Shown: in pieces, positions 50,026 through 60,213 of the stretch
Position numbering within the stretch: the stretch's first letter is position 1
Layout of the letters: every line of letters starts with the position of its first letter
Source: Flavobacteria bacterium BAL38
GTDB lineage: Bacteria; Bacteroidota; Bacteroidia; Flavobacteriales; Flavobacteriaceae
NCBI GenBank assembly: GCA_000169355.1
Contig: AAXX01000002.1
Coordinates: forward strand, 124,001-188,000
Length of the DNA stretch: 64,000 bases
Reading direction: 5' to 3'
The notes under the pieces: model-generated
Databases searched by the model: none
Seen by the model: the letters and a program-made list of their open reading frames with translations, nothing else
Told to the model about the DNA's origin: nothing
Program-made: the position numbers and the translations under genes

Positions 50026-53000
50026 ATGGCATCAAACAAAAAATACTGGAAAAGTGTTGAAGAACTAAACGAAAATAGTTCTATTGTTGAGACGCTAAGA
50101 AACAACGAGTTTGTGGAACCAATTCCTGTTGATGAATTTTTAGGAGATAAAGAATCTTTGTCTGCTTCGTCAACTACTCGTCGTGACTTTTTAAAATATG
50201 TTGGATTTAGTACTGCTGCGGCTTCATTAGCAGCGTGTGAAGGTCCTGTTGTAAAGTCAATTCCTTACGTAGTTCAACCAGAAGAAATTATCCCTGGTGT
50301 TGCTGATTATTATGCAACAACAATGGCTGATGGTTTTGATTTTGCTAATATTTTAATCAAAACTCGTGAGGGTCGTCCTATTAAAGTAGAAAATAATAAT
50401 TTAGAAGGTGCTAAAACTGGAGCAAACGCAAGAGTTCATGCTTCTGTTCTTTCATTATATGATAGTTTACGTTTAAAACAGTCAAAAATTGCTGGTAAAG
50501 AAGCAACTTGGGCTGAAGTAAACTCTAAAGTTAAAGCTAGCTTAGAAGATGCTAAATCAAAAGGTGGAAATGTGGTTGTATTAACAAATACAATAGCAAG
50601 TCCTTCTACAGATGCTTTAATTGCTTCTTTAGTTGCCAAATATCCTACAACTAAACATGTAGTTTATGATGCGGTTTCTGAATCAAATGCATTAGATGCT
50701 TTTCAATCAGTTTATGGAGTAAGAGCTTTAGCTAATTACGATTTTTCAAAAGCGAATACAATTGTTTCTGTTGGAGCAGATTTCTTAGGAGATTGGCAAG
50801 GTGGAGGTTTTGATGCAGGATATGCTCAAGGTCGTATTCCTAAAAACGGAATGATGTCTAAGCATATTCAAATCGAAGCTAATATGTCTTTAGCAGGTGC
50901 TAATGCAGATGTTAGAATTCCATTGAATGTTGCGGCTCAAAAACAAGCGTTAGTTAAAATTTATAATATCGTTACTGGTGGCGCTGTAAGTACATCAAAA
51001 ATTGATAAATATGAAGAGGCTGTTGTAAAAGCGGCTAAACAATTAAAAGCAGCTGGAAATAAAGGTGTTTTTGTTACTGGTTTGGATGATGTAGATGCTC
51101 AATTAGTGGCAATTGCAATTAACCAAGCATTACAATCAGAAGCTTTTAATCCAAATGACGCTATTCTTACTAGAAAAGGGGACGCAAAAGCAGTTACTCA
51201 ATTAGTAGCTGATATGAAAGCAGGAAAAGTTCATACATTAATCATGAATGGTGTTAATCCAGCTTATACATTATCAAATTCAAAAGAGTTTGTAGAAGCA
51301 TTAAAAGCAGTTAAACTTTCTGTTTCTTTCTCAATGAAAGAAGATGAAACTTCAACTGTAACAACTATTGCTGCTGCTGCTCCACATTATTTAGAATCTT
51401 GGGGAGATATTGCTATCACTAGAAGTAATTATAGTGTTATGCAGCCTACAATTCGCCCATTATTTGATACAAAACAATTTCAAGAAGCTTTATTAGCTTG
51501 GACAGATAATACAACTCCTTATTATGATTTCTTAAAAGGTTTTGCTGCTGGATCATTAGCTGGTAAATCTTGGAATCAAGCGGTTCATGACGGTTTTATT
51601 GTTGCTGAGGCTTATGCTTTGAATGCAAATCCGTTCAATTCAAATGCTGCTGCTACAACTTTAGCTTCTGCAAAATCTTCAAATTTCGATTTAGTATTGT
51701 ATTCTAAAGTTGGAATGGGAGATGGTCAACAAGCAAATAACCCATGGTTACAAGAGTTTCCTGATCCTATTACAAGAGTATCTTGGGATAACTATGTTAC
51801 TATTTCAAAAGCAGACGCTGAAGAAAAAGGGATTAAAAACTGGAATGTTGCAAACGGAGGTTTAAACGGAAGTTATGTAACAATCAAAGTTGGAAACGCT
51901 ACTTTAGAAAAAGTGCCAGTTATTATTCAGCCAGGGCAAGCAAAAGGTACTTTAGGGTTAGCTTTTGGTTATGGTAAAAAACTAGGACTTAAAGAAGAAA
52001 TGCAAGTAGGTGTTAATGCATACGCTTTATATGCTAACTTAAATTCGAATCAATCTGCAACTATAAGTGTTGTAGAAGGTGAACATGAATTTGCTTGTGT
52101 TCAATTACAAAAAACATTAATGGGTAGAGGAGATATCATTAAAGATACTACTTTAACTATTTTTAATACTGCTGATTCTAAAGAATGGAACCCAGTTCCT
52201 ATGGTTTCTCTAGATCACAAACCAACAGCAGCTACAGAAGTTGACTTATGGGATTCTTTTGATAGAAGTATTGGTCATCATTTTAATTTATCTATCGATT
52301 TAAATGCTTGTACAGGATGTGGAGCATGTGTTATTGCATGTCACGCAGAAAACAATGTACCAGTTGTAGGTAAAGATGAAATTAGAAGAAGTAGAGATAT
52401 GCACTGGTTGCGTATAGATAGATATTATTCTTCTCAAGAAACTTTTGCTGGAGATATTGTTGTTAAAGACGGAGCTTCTGGTTTAATGAATTCGATTGAT
52501 ACTTTTTCAAGTATGGAAGATCCTTCAGAAAATCCACAAGTTGCTTTCCAACCTGTAATGTGTCAACACTGTAACCATGCTCCTTGTGAGACGGTTTGTC
52601 CTGTTGCGGCAACATCTCATAGTAGAGAAGGTCAAAATCATATGGCGTATAACAGATGTGTTGGTACTCGTTACTGTGCGAACAACTGTCCATATAAAGT
52701 AAGACGTTTCAACTGGTTCTTATATAATAAAAATAGTGAATTTGATTATCACATGAATGACGATTTAGGTCGTATGGTTCTTAATCCTGATGTAAACGTT
52801 CGTTCTCGTGGGGTTATGGAAAAATGTTCAATGTGTATCCAAATGACTCAAGCTGTTAAGTTAAAAGCGAAACGTGAAGGAAGAGTTGTTGGTAACGATG
52901 AATTCAAAACAGCATGTTCTGCAGCTTGTTCTAGTGGAGCAATGAAATTTGGTGATATTAACAATTCTGAATCTGATGTTGCTAAACTAGTAGAAGATGA

Positions 53001-53079
53001 AAGAATGTATCATTTATTAGAGCACATCGGAACAAAACCAAACGTGATGTATCACGTGAAAGTTAGAAACGATAAATAA
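50026..53079 (+). CDS. actB: Alternative complex III iron-sulfur subunit ActB
   Basis: 1017 residues. The N-terminal part (about 80-710) resembles a molybdopterin oxidoreductase, but the complex III version has no Mo cofactor. The C-terminal part (about 755-1010) has four cysteine clusters: CTGCGACVIAC, CQHCNHAPCETVC, CVGTRYCANNC and CSMC/CSAAC. A Tat signal (TTRRDFLKYVGF, Arg52-Arg53) ends in SLAAC, so it is probably a lipoprotein on the outer face of the inner membrane. The cluster count fits three [4Fe-4S] and one [3Fe-4S]. Confidence 0.94.
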   Translation: MASNKKYWKSVEELNENSSIVETLRNNEFVEPIPVDEFLGDKESLSASSTTRRDFLKYVGFSTAAASLAACEGPVVKSIPYVVQPEEIIPGVADYYATTMADGFDFANILIKTREGRPIKVENNNLEGAKTGANARVHASVLSLYDSLRLKQSKIAGKEATWAEVNSKVKASLEDAKSKGGNVVVLTNTIASPSTDALIASLVAKYPTTKHVVYDAVSESNALDAFQSVYGVRALANYDFSKANTIVSVGADFLGDWQGGGFDAGYAQGRIPKNGMMSKHIQIEANMSLAGANADVRIPLNVAAQKQALVKIYNIVTGGAVSTSKIDKYEEAVVKAAKQLKAAGNKGVFVTGLDDVDAQLVAIAINQALQSEAFNPNDAILTRKGDAKAVTQLVADMKAGKVHTLIMNGVNPAYTLSNSKEFVEALKAVKLSVSFSMKEDETSTVTTIAAAAPHYLESWGDIAITRSNYSVMQPTIRPLFDTKQFQEALLAWTDNTTPYYDFLKGFAAGSLAGKSWNQAVHDGFIVAEAYALNANPFNSNAAATTLASAKSSNFDLVLYSKVGMGDGQQANNPWLQEFPDPITRVSWDNYVTISKADAEEKGIKNWNVANGGLNGSYVTIKVGNATLEKVPVIIQPGQAKGTLGLAFGYGKKLGLKEEMQVGVNAYALYANLNSNQSATISVVEGEHEFACVQLQKTLMGRGDIIKDTTLTIFNTADSKEWNPVPMVSLDHKPTAATEVDLWDSFDRSIGHHFNLSIDLNACTGCGACVIACHAENNVPVVGKDEIRRSRDMHWLRIDRYYSSQETFAGDIVVKDGASGLMNSIDTFSSMEDPSENPQVAFQPVMCQHCNHAPCETVCPVAATSHSREGQNHMAYNRCVGTRYCANNCPYKVRRFNWFLYNKNSEFDYHMNDDLGRMVLNPDVNVRSRGVMEKCSMCIQMTQAVKLKAKREGRVVGNDEFKTACSAACSSGAMKFGDINNSESDVAKLVEDERMYHLLEHIGTKPNVMYHVKVRNDK

Positions 53080-53110
53080 GTATTAATTAATAGAAACAAT
53101 ATAAAGGATT

Positions 53111-54520
53111 ATGTCGTCTCATTACGAAGCACCCATTAGAAAACCTTTAGTAGTAGGAAGTAAATCTTACCACGATGTAACGGTAGATGTTGCTAGACCT
53201 GTAGAAGGTAGAGCAAACAAACTATGGTGGACAGTTTTTTCAATTGCATTAGCCGCTTTCCTTTGGGGATTAGGTTGTATGATTTACACTGTTACCACTG
53301 GTATTGGAACATGGGGATTAAATAAAACAGTTGGTTGGGCTTGGGATATCACCAATTTCGTTTGGTGGGTAGGTATCGGTCACGCCGGAACACTTATTTC
53401 TGCAGTATTATTATTATTCCGTCAAAAATGGAGAATGGCTATTAACCGTTCTGCAGAAGCAATGACGATTTTCTCGGTAATGCAAGCAGGTTTATTCCCA
53501 ATTATCCACATGGGTCGTCCATGGTTAGGTTACTGGGTATTACCAATTCCAAATCAATTCGGATCATTATGGGTGAATTTTAACTCACCATTATTATGGG
53601 ACGTATTTGCAATTTCTACGTACTTATCGGTTTCATTAGTATTCTGGTGGACTGGTTTATTACCTGATTTTGCTATGTTACGTGATAGAGCGGTAACTCC
53701 TTTTACAAAAAGAATTTATTCAACTTTATCTTTTGGATGGTCTGGTAGAGCTAAAGATTGGCAACGTTTTGAAGAGGTTTCTCTTGTCTTAGCTGGTTTA
53801 GCAACTCCACTTGTACTTTCTGTACACACTATTGTATCCTTTGACTTTGCTACTTCTGTTATTCCAGGATGGCATACAACAATTTTACCTCCATACTTCG
53901 TTGCTGGAGCGATTTTCTCAGGATTTGCAATGGTAAATACTTTACTTATTATCATGAGAAAAGTATCAAACTTAGAAGATTATATTACAGTACAACATAT
54001 TGAATTAATGAACATCGTAATCATGATTACAGGTTCTATAGTAGGTTGTGCTTATATTACTGAGTTATTTGTAGCTTGGTATTCAGGAGTAGAATATGAA
54101 CAATATGCATTTTTAAATAGAGCAACCGGACCATACTGGTGGGCGTATTTCTTAATGATGACTTGTAATGTGGTTTCTCCTCAAGTAATGTGGTCTAAGA
54201 AAATTAGAACAAATATTATGGCGTCATTCATTATCTCTATCGTTGTAAACGTAGGTATGTGGTTTGAACGTTTCGTAATTATCGTTACTTCTTTACATAG
54301 AGATTATTTACCATCTTCTTGGACAATGTTCCAACCAACTTTTGTTGATGCTGGTATCTATATTGGAACTATCGGATTCTTCTTTGTATTGTTCTTATTA
54401 TATTCAAGAAGTTTCCCAGTAATTGCTCAAGCAGAAGTTAAAACAATCTTAAAAGGTTCTGGAGATAATTACAAAAGAGAAAGAGAACAACACGGTCATA
54501 ATCATTCAGATAATCATTAA
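53111..54520 (+). CDS. actC: Alternative complex III membrane subunit ActC (NrfD type)
   Basis: 469 residues with about ten membrane segments in NrfD/PsrC arrangement. Conserved HAGTLISAVLLLFRQKWR near 93-110 and HMGRPWLGYWVLPIPNQ near 133-149 are the quinol-site type sequences. The N-terminal cytoplasmic part begins APIRKPLV. It forms the quinol-oxidising membrane core with ActF. Confidence 0.94.
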   Translation: MSSHYEAPIRKPLVVGSKSYHDVTVDVARPVEGRANKLWWTVFSIALAAFLWGLGCMIYTVTTGIGTWGLNKTVGWAWDITNFVWWVGIGHAGTLISAVLLLFRQKWRMAINRSAEAMTIFSVMQAGLFPIIHMGRPWLGYWVLPIPNQFGSLWVNFNSPLLWDVFAISTYLSVSLVFWWTGLLPDFAMLRDRAVTPFTKRIYSTLSFGWSGRAKDWQRFEEVSLVLAGLATPLVLSVHTIVSFDFATSVIPGWHTTILPPYFVAGAIFSGFAMVNTLLIIMRKVSNLEDYITVQHIELMNIVIMITGSIVGCAYITELFVAWYSGVEYEQYAFLNRATGPYWWAYFLMMTCNVVSPQVMWSKKIRTNIMASFIISIVVNVGMWFERFVIIVTSLHRDYLPSSWTMFQPTFVDAGIYIGTIGFFFVLFLLYSRSFPVIAQAEVKTILKGSGDNYKREREQHGHNHSDNH

Positions 54521-54524
54521 TATC

Positions 54525-55049
54525 ATGAGTAATAAAGTAATACACGCTATATATAATGATGATGATGTTTTAATGGATGCTGTAAAACAAACTAGAGCAG
54601 CTCATCATCATATTGAAGAAGTTTATACTCCATTCCCAGTTCATGGATTGGATAAAGCAATGGGATTAGCTCCAACAAGACTTGCTATATGTGCATTCAT
54701 ATACGGATTAGTTGGTTTAACAGTAGCTACAACCTTAATGAATTTCATTATGATTCAAGATTGGCCTCAAGATATTGGAGGAAAACCAAGTTTCAGTTAT
54801 ATTGACAATATGCCTGCTTTCGTACCGATTATGTTTGAATTAACTGTTTTCTTTGCGGCTCACTTAATGGTAATAACTTTTTATATGAGAAGTAAATTAT
54901 GGCCATTTAAACAAGCTGAGAATCCAGATGTAAGAACTACTGATGATCATTTTTTAATGGAGGTTGGTGTTCACGGTAACGAAGAAGAATTAGTATCTTT
55001 CTTTACAAGTACTGGAGCAGTTGAAGTAAAAGTAGTAGATAAGCATTAA
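54525..55049 (+). CDS. actD: Alternative complex III subunit ActD (DUF3341)
   Basis: 174 residues. Two membrane segments (about 50-72 and 97-119) with conserved EVYTPFPVHGLDKAMGL near 33-49, the usual DUF3341 entry. It starts 4 bp after actC. Confidence 0.93.
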   Translation: MSNKVIHAIYNDDDVLMDAVKQTRAAHHHIEEVYTPFPVHGLDKAMGLAPTRLAICAFIYGLVGLTVATTLMNFIMIQDWPQDIGGKPSFSYIDNMPAFVPIMFELTVFFAAHLMVITFYMRSKLWPFKQAENPDVRTTDDHFLMEVGVHGNEEELVSFFTSTGAVEVKVVDKH

Positions 55050-55058
55050 TAGATAGTT

Positions 55059-55604
55059 ATGAAAAGTTTATATAAAATAGCAGCAGTTGTAGGTTTGTCT
55101 TTAATGACAACTTCATGTTTCGATAAAGCAAAACCTAACTATCAGTTTTTTCCTAATATGTATGAAGCGGTTTCTTATGAAACGTATTCAGAACATAATG
55201 TTTTTAAAGGAGGAGTAGAAGCTCAAATACCAGCAGAAGGTTCAATTAAAAGAGGGTTTGTTCCTTATGAAATTCCAAATACTCCTGAAGGTTATATTTT
55301 AGCTAAAGCTACATTAAAATCTCCTTTAGATGCAACTGCGATTGATACTGAAAAAGGTAAATTATTGTTCAATGTTTATTGTGCAGTATGTCATGGTGAT
55401 AAGGGTGACGGAAAAGGTATTTTAGTTCAAAATGAAAAATTCCTTGGAGTACCAAATTATAAAGATAGAGAAATAACAGAAGGAAGTGTTTTTCACGTAA
55501 TCACTTATGGATTAAATTCTATGGGGTCGCACGCTAATCAATTATCTCAAGATGAAAGATGGCAGGTTACTGATTACGTTTTAAAACTTAAATCTGGATT
55601 ATAA
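55059..55604 (+). CDS. actE: Alternative complex III monoheme cytochrome ActE
   Basis: 181 residues, a lipoprotein (signal to TTSC, Cys20). The heme site is CAVCHG near 108-113 followed by DKGDGKG, with a Met ligand likely in the SMGSHA segment near 151. It probably passes electrons from the complex to the oxidase. Confidence 0.93.
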   Translation: MKSLYKIAAVVGLSLMTTSCFDKAKPNYQFFPNMYEAVSYETYSEHNVFKGGVEAQIPAEGSIKRGFVPYEIPNTPEGYILAKATLKSPLDATAIDTEKGKLLFNVYCAVCHGDKGDGKGILVQNEKFLGVPNYKDREITEGSVFHVITYGLNSMGSHANQLSQDERWQVTDYVLKLKSGL

Positions 55605-55631
55605 TAGTAAAACTTTTTGAAAATAATAGAT

Positions 55632-57164
55632 ATGTACACGTTTTCAAGTAAATTAAAAACTTTTTCGTTCATCCTAATGATTTTAGGTTTAGTTGGTATT
55701 GGAATTGGTTTCATGGCCGCACCTAAAACAATAGAGGATGTTGAAAAAATATTGGCTAATAGCCATCATGAAGGTAATCATTCTGCAGCTCCTGCTCATG
55801 GAGAAGTTGTTCATGCAATAGAAGAAGGTAAAGATGCTGTTGAGCATGGTGAAACTAAAGTAAGTGATTCTGATGTTACTACTTTGGCAGCTCATGCTGA
55901 TGCTTCAGTTAATAATGTTGATTCATCTTCAGTTCATGCTGATGTTAGTCATGATGTTGTTGCTGAACCTGCTGCACATTCTGATAATCATGATGCACAT
56001 GCTACTGCAGATGCTCATTCTCATGATGACCATACAGCGCATTTAGAACACGTTTTACATCAGTTACAAAATAAACCTTGGGCTGCTCTTTATGTAGCAT
56101 GTATATTCTTCATGTTAATTTCAGTTGGTGTTTTAGCTTTTTATGCTATTCAATACGCGGCTCAAGCAGGTTGGTCTCCAATCTTATTTAGAGTAATGGA
56201 AGGTATTACTGCGTATTTATTACCTGGTTCTATAATATTTTTCCTTTTCTTAGTAATAACGGGAGCTCATGTTTTTGAAGGAAATCATTTATTTGTTTGG
56301 ATGAATCCTGATGTTATTAATCCTGAACATGCAGATTTTGATAAATTAATTTTTAACAAAAAAGGTTGGTTAAATGTTGTTAGATTTTTAGTTACAGCTG
56401 CAATCTTTTTGGCTGTTTGGAATTGGGTTCGTTTCAAATTCAGACAGAATTCTATTGCACAAGATACAGCTACTGATAATGCTCCATACAAGAGAAATTT
56501 TAAACTAGCTGCTTTCTTTTTAGTGTTTTTCATCGTTTCTGAATCTATCATGTCTTGGGATTGGATTATGTCTGTTGACCCACACTGGTACAGTACTTTG
56601 TTCGGATGGTATGTTTTCGCTAGTTTCTTCGTAAGTGGAATCACTGTAATTGCAATGATTACTTTATACTTAAAATCTAAAGGATATTTAGAACACGTAA
56701 ATACAAGTCACATTCATGATTTAGCAAAATTTATGTTCGGTATTAGTATTTTCTGGACCTATTTATGGTTCTCTCAATTTATGTTAATTTGGTATTCTAA
56801 TATCCCAGAAGAGGTTACTTATTATGTTACTCGTATAGAGCACTATAAATTACCTTTCTTTGGAATGTTAGCTTTAAACTTTATTTTCCCATTGTTAATC
56901 TTAATCAATACTGATTTCAAGCGTTTAACTTGGATTGTAGTTATGGCAGGTATCGTAATTTTATTCGGACATTATATTGATTTCTTCAATATGATTATGC
57001 CTGCAACAGTTGGTGATCAGTGGTTTATTGGTATTCCTGAAATCAGTTCTTTAATGTTCTTCTTAGGTTTATTTATTTTCATTGTATTTAGTGCTTTAAC
57101 TAAAGCTCCAATTGAGCCTAAAGGGAATCCTTTTATTGAGGAGAGTAAACATTTTCATTATTAA
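55632..57164 (+). CDS. actF: Alternative complex III membrane subunit ActF with His-rich insert
   Basis: 510 residues from the ATG at 55632 (a TTG five codons upstream is less likely). About ten membrane segments, NrfD-like as in ActC. Between the first membrane segment (about 10-30) and the second lies a roughly 110-residue insert dominated by His, Ala, Asp and Val (HSHDDHTAH, HSDNHDAHAT, etc.), with about 24 histidines; it is presumably on the periplasmic or cytoplasmic side and may bind metal. The rest is typical, including SWDWIMSVDPHWYSTLFGW. Confidence 0.92.
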   Translation: MYTFSSKLKTFSFILMILGLVGIGIGFMAAPKTIEDVEKILANSHHEGNHSAAPAHGEVVHAIEEGKDAVEHGETKVSDSDVTTLAAHADASVNNVDSSSVHADVSHDVVAEPAAHSDNHDAHATADAHSHDDHTAHLEHVLHQLQNKPWAALYVACIFFMLISVGVLAFYAIQYAAQAGWSPILFRVMEGITAYLLPGSIIFFLFLVITGAHVFEGNHLFVWMNPDVINPEHADFDKLIFNKKGWLNVVRFLVTAAIFLAVWNWVRFKFRQNSIAQDTATDNAPYKRNFKLAAFFLVFFIVSESIMSWDWIMSVDPHWYSTLFGWYVFASFFVSGITVIAMITLYLKSKGYLEHVNTSHIHDLAKFMFGISIFWTYLWFSQFMLIWYSNIPEEVTYYVTRIEHYKLPFFGMLALNFIFPLLILINTDFKRLTWIVVMAGIVILFGHYIDFFNMIMPATVGDQWFIGIPEISSLMFFLGLFIFIVFSALTKAPIEPKGNPFIEESKHFHY

Positions 57165-57183
57165 TAGTTAAAAAGAAATAAAA

Positions 57184-58341
57184 ATGACAAGTTTCTTGGT
57201 ATTTATAATTTTAGTTCTAGTTGGTATTGCAGTATGGCAATTAACTAAGATATTTGATTTAACCCAAATTGGTGGTTCTTCAGCTAATGATGAAATTGCT
57301 AACGATAAAGATAATAGTGTTAATGGTTATTTGATGTTTGCCTTCGTAGGTTTCATTTATGTTTTTACTATTTATTCACTATATGCTTGGGGTGAATTAG
57401 TTCTTGGTACTCCAGGTTCAGAACATGGTACAGAGGTTGATAATTTAATGGCTATTTCTATGGCATTGATTTTCTTCGTACAAACTATCACTCAGTTTTT
57501 ATTACACTACTTTGCTTTTAAATATAGAGGTAAAGAAGGTCAAAAAGCATTATACTTTGCTGATAATAATAAGTTAGAAGCTATATGGACAATTATTCCT
57601 GTTATTGTTTTAGCGGGTTTAATCATGTATGGTTTATATACTTGGAATGATATCATGTTTATTGATAAAGAAGATGAACAAGATGCAATTGTTATCGAAT
57701 TATATGCTAAACAATTTGGTTGGGAAGCACGTTATGCTGGTGATGATAAAACATTAGGAAAAGCTAACGTAAGATTAATCGAAGGTATTAATACTTTAGG
57801 TGTTGATTTAGCTGATCCAGCAGCTCAAGATGATAAAGTAGTTACAGAATTGCATTTGCCAGTTGGTAAAAGAGTTATCTTTAAAATGCGTTCTCAAGAC
57901 GTTTTACACTCTGCTTACATGCCTCATTTTAGAGCGCAAATGAACTGTGTTCCTGGTATGATTACACAATTTTCATTTATTCCTACAGTAACAACTGCAG
58001 ATATGAGAAATGATGAGGCTATAATTGCCAAAGTGGATAAAATCAATAAAATCAGAACAAAAAACAGCAAAAAAATTGTTGCTGATGGTGGAGTAGCTTT
58101 AGATCCTTATACATTTGATTATTTATTATTATGTAATAAGATTTGTGGTGCATCTCACTACAATATGCAAATGAAAATTATTGTTGATTCACCAGCAGAT
58201 TTTAAAGCTTGGTTAGCAGAAAAACCAACTTTAGCGCAACAATGGAAAGATGCAAACGCTCCAGCTCCAGTAGAAGCACCAGTTACAATTCCGGTTGTAG
58301 CGGTTGATTCAACTAAAGTTATAGCTCAAGTTATTAAATAA
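57184..58341 (+). CDS. coxB: Cytochrome c oxidase subunit II
   Basis: 385 residues. Three hydrophobic segments near the N-terminus and a cupredoxin domain with the CuA ligands: DVLHSAYMPHFRAQMNCVPG near 239-258 holds the first His, and CNKICGASHYNMQMK near 319-333 gives Cys, Cys, His and Met. Where most subunits II have C-x-E-x-C this one has C-N-K-I-C. No fused cytochrome c domain, so it is of the aa3 rather than the caa3 type. A Pro/Ala/Val-rich tail closes it. Confidence 0.95.
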   Translation: MTSFLVFIILVLVGIAVWQLTKIFDLTQIGGSSANDEIANDKDNSVNGYLMFAFVGFIYVFTIYSLYAWGELVLGTPGSEHGTEVDNLMAISMALIFFVQTITQFLLHYFAFKYRGKEGQKALYFADNNKLEAIWTIIPVIVLAGLIMYGLYTWNDIMFIDKEDEQDAIVIELYAKQFGWEARYAGDDKTLGKANVRLIEGINTLGVDLADPAAQDDKVVTELHLPVGKRVIFKMRSQDVLHSAYMPHFRAQMNCVPGMITQFSFIPTVTTADMRNDEAIIAKVDKINKIRTKNSKKIVADGGVALDPYTFDYLLLCNKICGASHYNMQMKIIVDSPADFKAWLAEKPTLAQQWKDANAPAPVEAPVTIPVVAVDSTKVIAQVIK

Positions 58342-58372
58342 GTTATTTTATATTAAATATAATAGAATTAGT

Positions 58373-60139
58373 ATGTCACACGATCACGGTCATCATAAAG
58401 AAACTTTCATAACTAAATATATTTTTAGTTTGGATCACAAAATGATAGCAAAGCAATACCTAATTTCAGGTTTATTGATGGGTATTGTTGGAGTTGTTTT
58501 ATCTTTATTCTTCCGTATGCAAATTGCATGGCCAGAAGAATCTTTCGAAATTTTCAAAGTATTCTTAGGAGATAATTTTGCTCCTGATGGAGTAATGCGT
58601 AACGATATTTATCTTGCATTAGTTACTATTCACGGAACAATCATGGTATTCTTTGTACTTACCGCTGGTTTGAGTGGTACTTTTAGTAACTTATTGATTC
58701 CATTACAAATTGGAGCTCGTGATATGGCTTCAGGATTTATGAACATGCTTTCTTTCTGGATGTTCTTCATTTCTTGTATCATTATGATCTCTTCTTTGTT
58801 TATTGAGTCAGGACCAGCATCTGCAGGTTGGACAATTTATCCTCCTTTAAGTGCTTTACCACAAGCAATTCCTGGATCAGGTTTAGGAATGACTTTATGG
58901 TTGGCTTCTATGGCTATTTTCATTGCATCATCTTTAATGGGATCATTAAACTATGTTGTTACGGTTATCAACTTAAGAACTAAAGGTATGACAATGACAA
59001 GATTGCCATTAACAGTTTGGGCTTTCTTTGTAACAGCTATCATTGGTATCGTATCGTTTCCAGTATTATTTTCTGCTGCATTATTATTAATTTTTGATAG
59101 AAGTTTTGGGACATCATTCTTCTTGTCAGATATTTTTATTCAAGGTGAAGTTTTACATTACCAAGGAGGTTCTCCGGTATTATTCGAACACTTATTTTGG
59201 TTTTTAGGTCACCCTGAAGTATACATCGTATTATTACCTGCATTGGGTATTACGTCTGAAATTATTGCTACAAACTCTAGAAAACCAATTTTTGGTTACC
59301 GTGCAATGATTGCTTCTATTTTAGCAATTGCATTCTTATCAACTATTGTTTGGGGTCACCACATGTTTATTTCTGGTATGAATCCTTTCTTAGGTTCAGT
59401 ATTTACCTTTACAACATTATTAATTGCAATTCCATCTGCTGTAAAAGCCTTTAACTACATTACAACATTATGGAAAGGTAATTTACAATTAAATCCTGCA
59501 ATGTTATTCTCTATCGGATTAGTATCTACTTTCATTACTGGAGGTTTAACAGGTATTATTCTTGGAGATTCAACTTTAGATATTAACGTTCACGATACAT
59601 ATTTCGTAGTAGCTCACTTCCACTTAGTAATGGGTATCTCTGCACTTTACGGATTCTTTGCTGGTGTTTACCACTGGTTCCCTAAAATGTTTGGTAGAAT
59701 GATGAATAAAAACTTAGGTTACGTTCACTTCTGGGTAACTGCTGTTTGTGCTTACGGAGTTTTCTTCCCAATGCACTTTATCGGAATGGCTGGTTTACCA
59801 AGACGTTACTACACTAACTCTGCTTTCCCATTATTTGATGAATTAGCTGATGTGAATGTTTTAATTACGATTTTTGCTATCGTAGGAGCTGCATTCCAAA
59901 TTGTATTCTTCTGGAACTTCTTCTATAGTATTTTCTATGGTAAGAAAGCAACTCAAAATCCATGGAGATCTAATACTTTAGAATGGACTACACCTGTAGA
60001 ACATATTCACGGAAACTGGCCTGGAGAAATTCCTGAAGTACACAGATGGCCTTATGATTACAGTAAACCAGGTCATGATGAAGACTTCGTTACGCAAATC
60101 ACACCTATGAAAGAAGGAGAAGAAGTTTTACATCACTAA
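58373..60139 (+). CDS. coxA: Cytochrome c oxidase subunit I
   Basis: 588 residues with about twelve membrane segments. Heme a and CuB ligands are present: HGTIMVFF near 84-91, [17 protein letters not shown] (about 280-296), [15 protein letters not shown] (about 325-339) and [14 protein letters not shown] (about 408-421). It reduces oxygen to water with proton pumping. The start of the frame is preceded by the coxB stop by 31 bp. Confidence 0.97.
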   Translation: MSHDHGHHKETFITKYIFSLDHKMIAKQYLISGLLMGIVGVVLSLFFRMQIAWPEESFEIFKVFLGDNFAPDGVMRNDIYLALVTIHGTIMVFFVLTAGLSGTFSNLLIPLQIGARDMASGFMNMLSFWMFFISCIIMISSLFIESGPASAGWTIYPPLSALPQAIPGSGLGMTLWLASMAIFIASSLMGSLNYVVTVINLRTKGMTMTRLPLTVWAFFVTAIIGIVSFPVLFSAALLLIFDRSFGTSFFLSDIFIQGEVLHYQGGSPVLFEHLFWFLGHPEVYIVLLPALGITSEIIATNSRKPIFGYRAMIASILAIAFLSTIVWGHHMFISGMNPFLGSVFTFTTLLIAIPSAVKAFNYITTLWKGNLQLNPAMLFSIGLVSTFITGGLTGIILGDSTLDINVHDTYFVVAHFHLVMGISALYGFFAGVYHWFPKMFGRMMNKNLGYVHFWVTAVCAYGVFFPMHFIGMAGLPRRYYTNSAFPLFDELADVNVLITIFAIVGAAFQIVFFWNFFYSIFYGKKATQNPWRSNTLEWTTPVEHIHGNWPGEIPEVHRWPYDYSKPGHDEDFVTQITPMKEGEEVLHH

Positions 60140-60158
60140 GATTTTTTCCACAATATAC

Positions 60159-60184
60159 AAACCTCTCCAATTGGAGAGGTTTTT
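60159..60184 (+). terminator. Terminator of the act-cox operon
   Basis: AACCTCTCC-AATT-GGAGAGGTT followed by a T run, about 20 bp after the coxA stop. Confidence 0.93.
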
Positions 60185-60208
60185 GTTTTATAACTTTACT
60201 TATCTTTG
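60182..60208 (+). promoter_or_regulatory. Promoter of ruvB-queG
   Basis: TTTG (60182-60185, inside the preceding T run) and TATCTTTG (60201-60208), spacer 15 bp, a little short. The expected start of transcription falls within 1-2 bp of the ruvB ATG (60214), so the message may be leaderless. Confidence 0.6.
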
Positions 60209-60213
60209 TTTTT

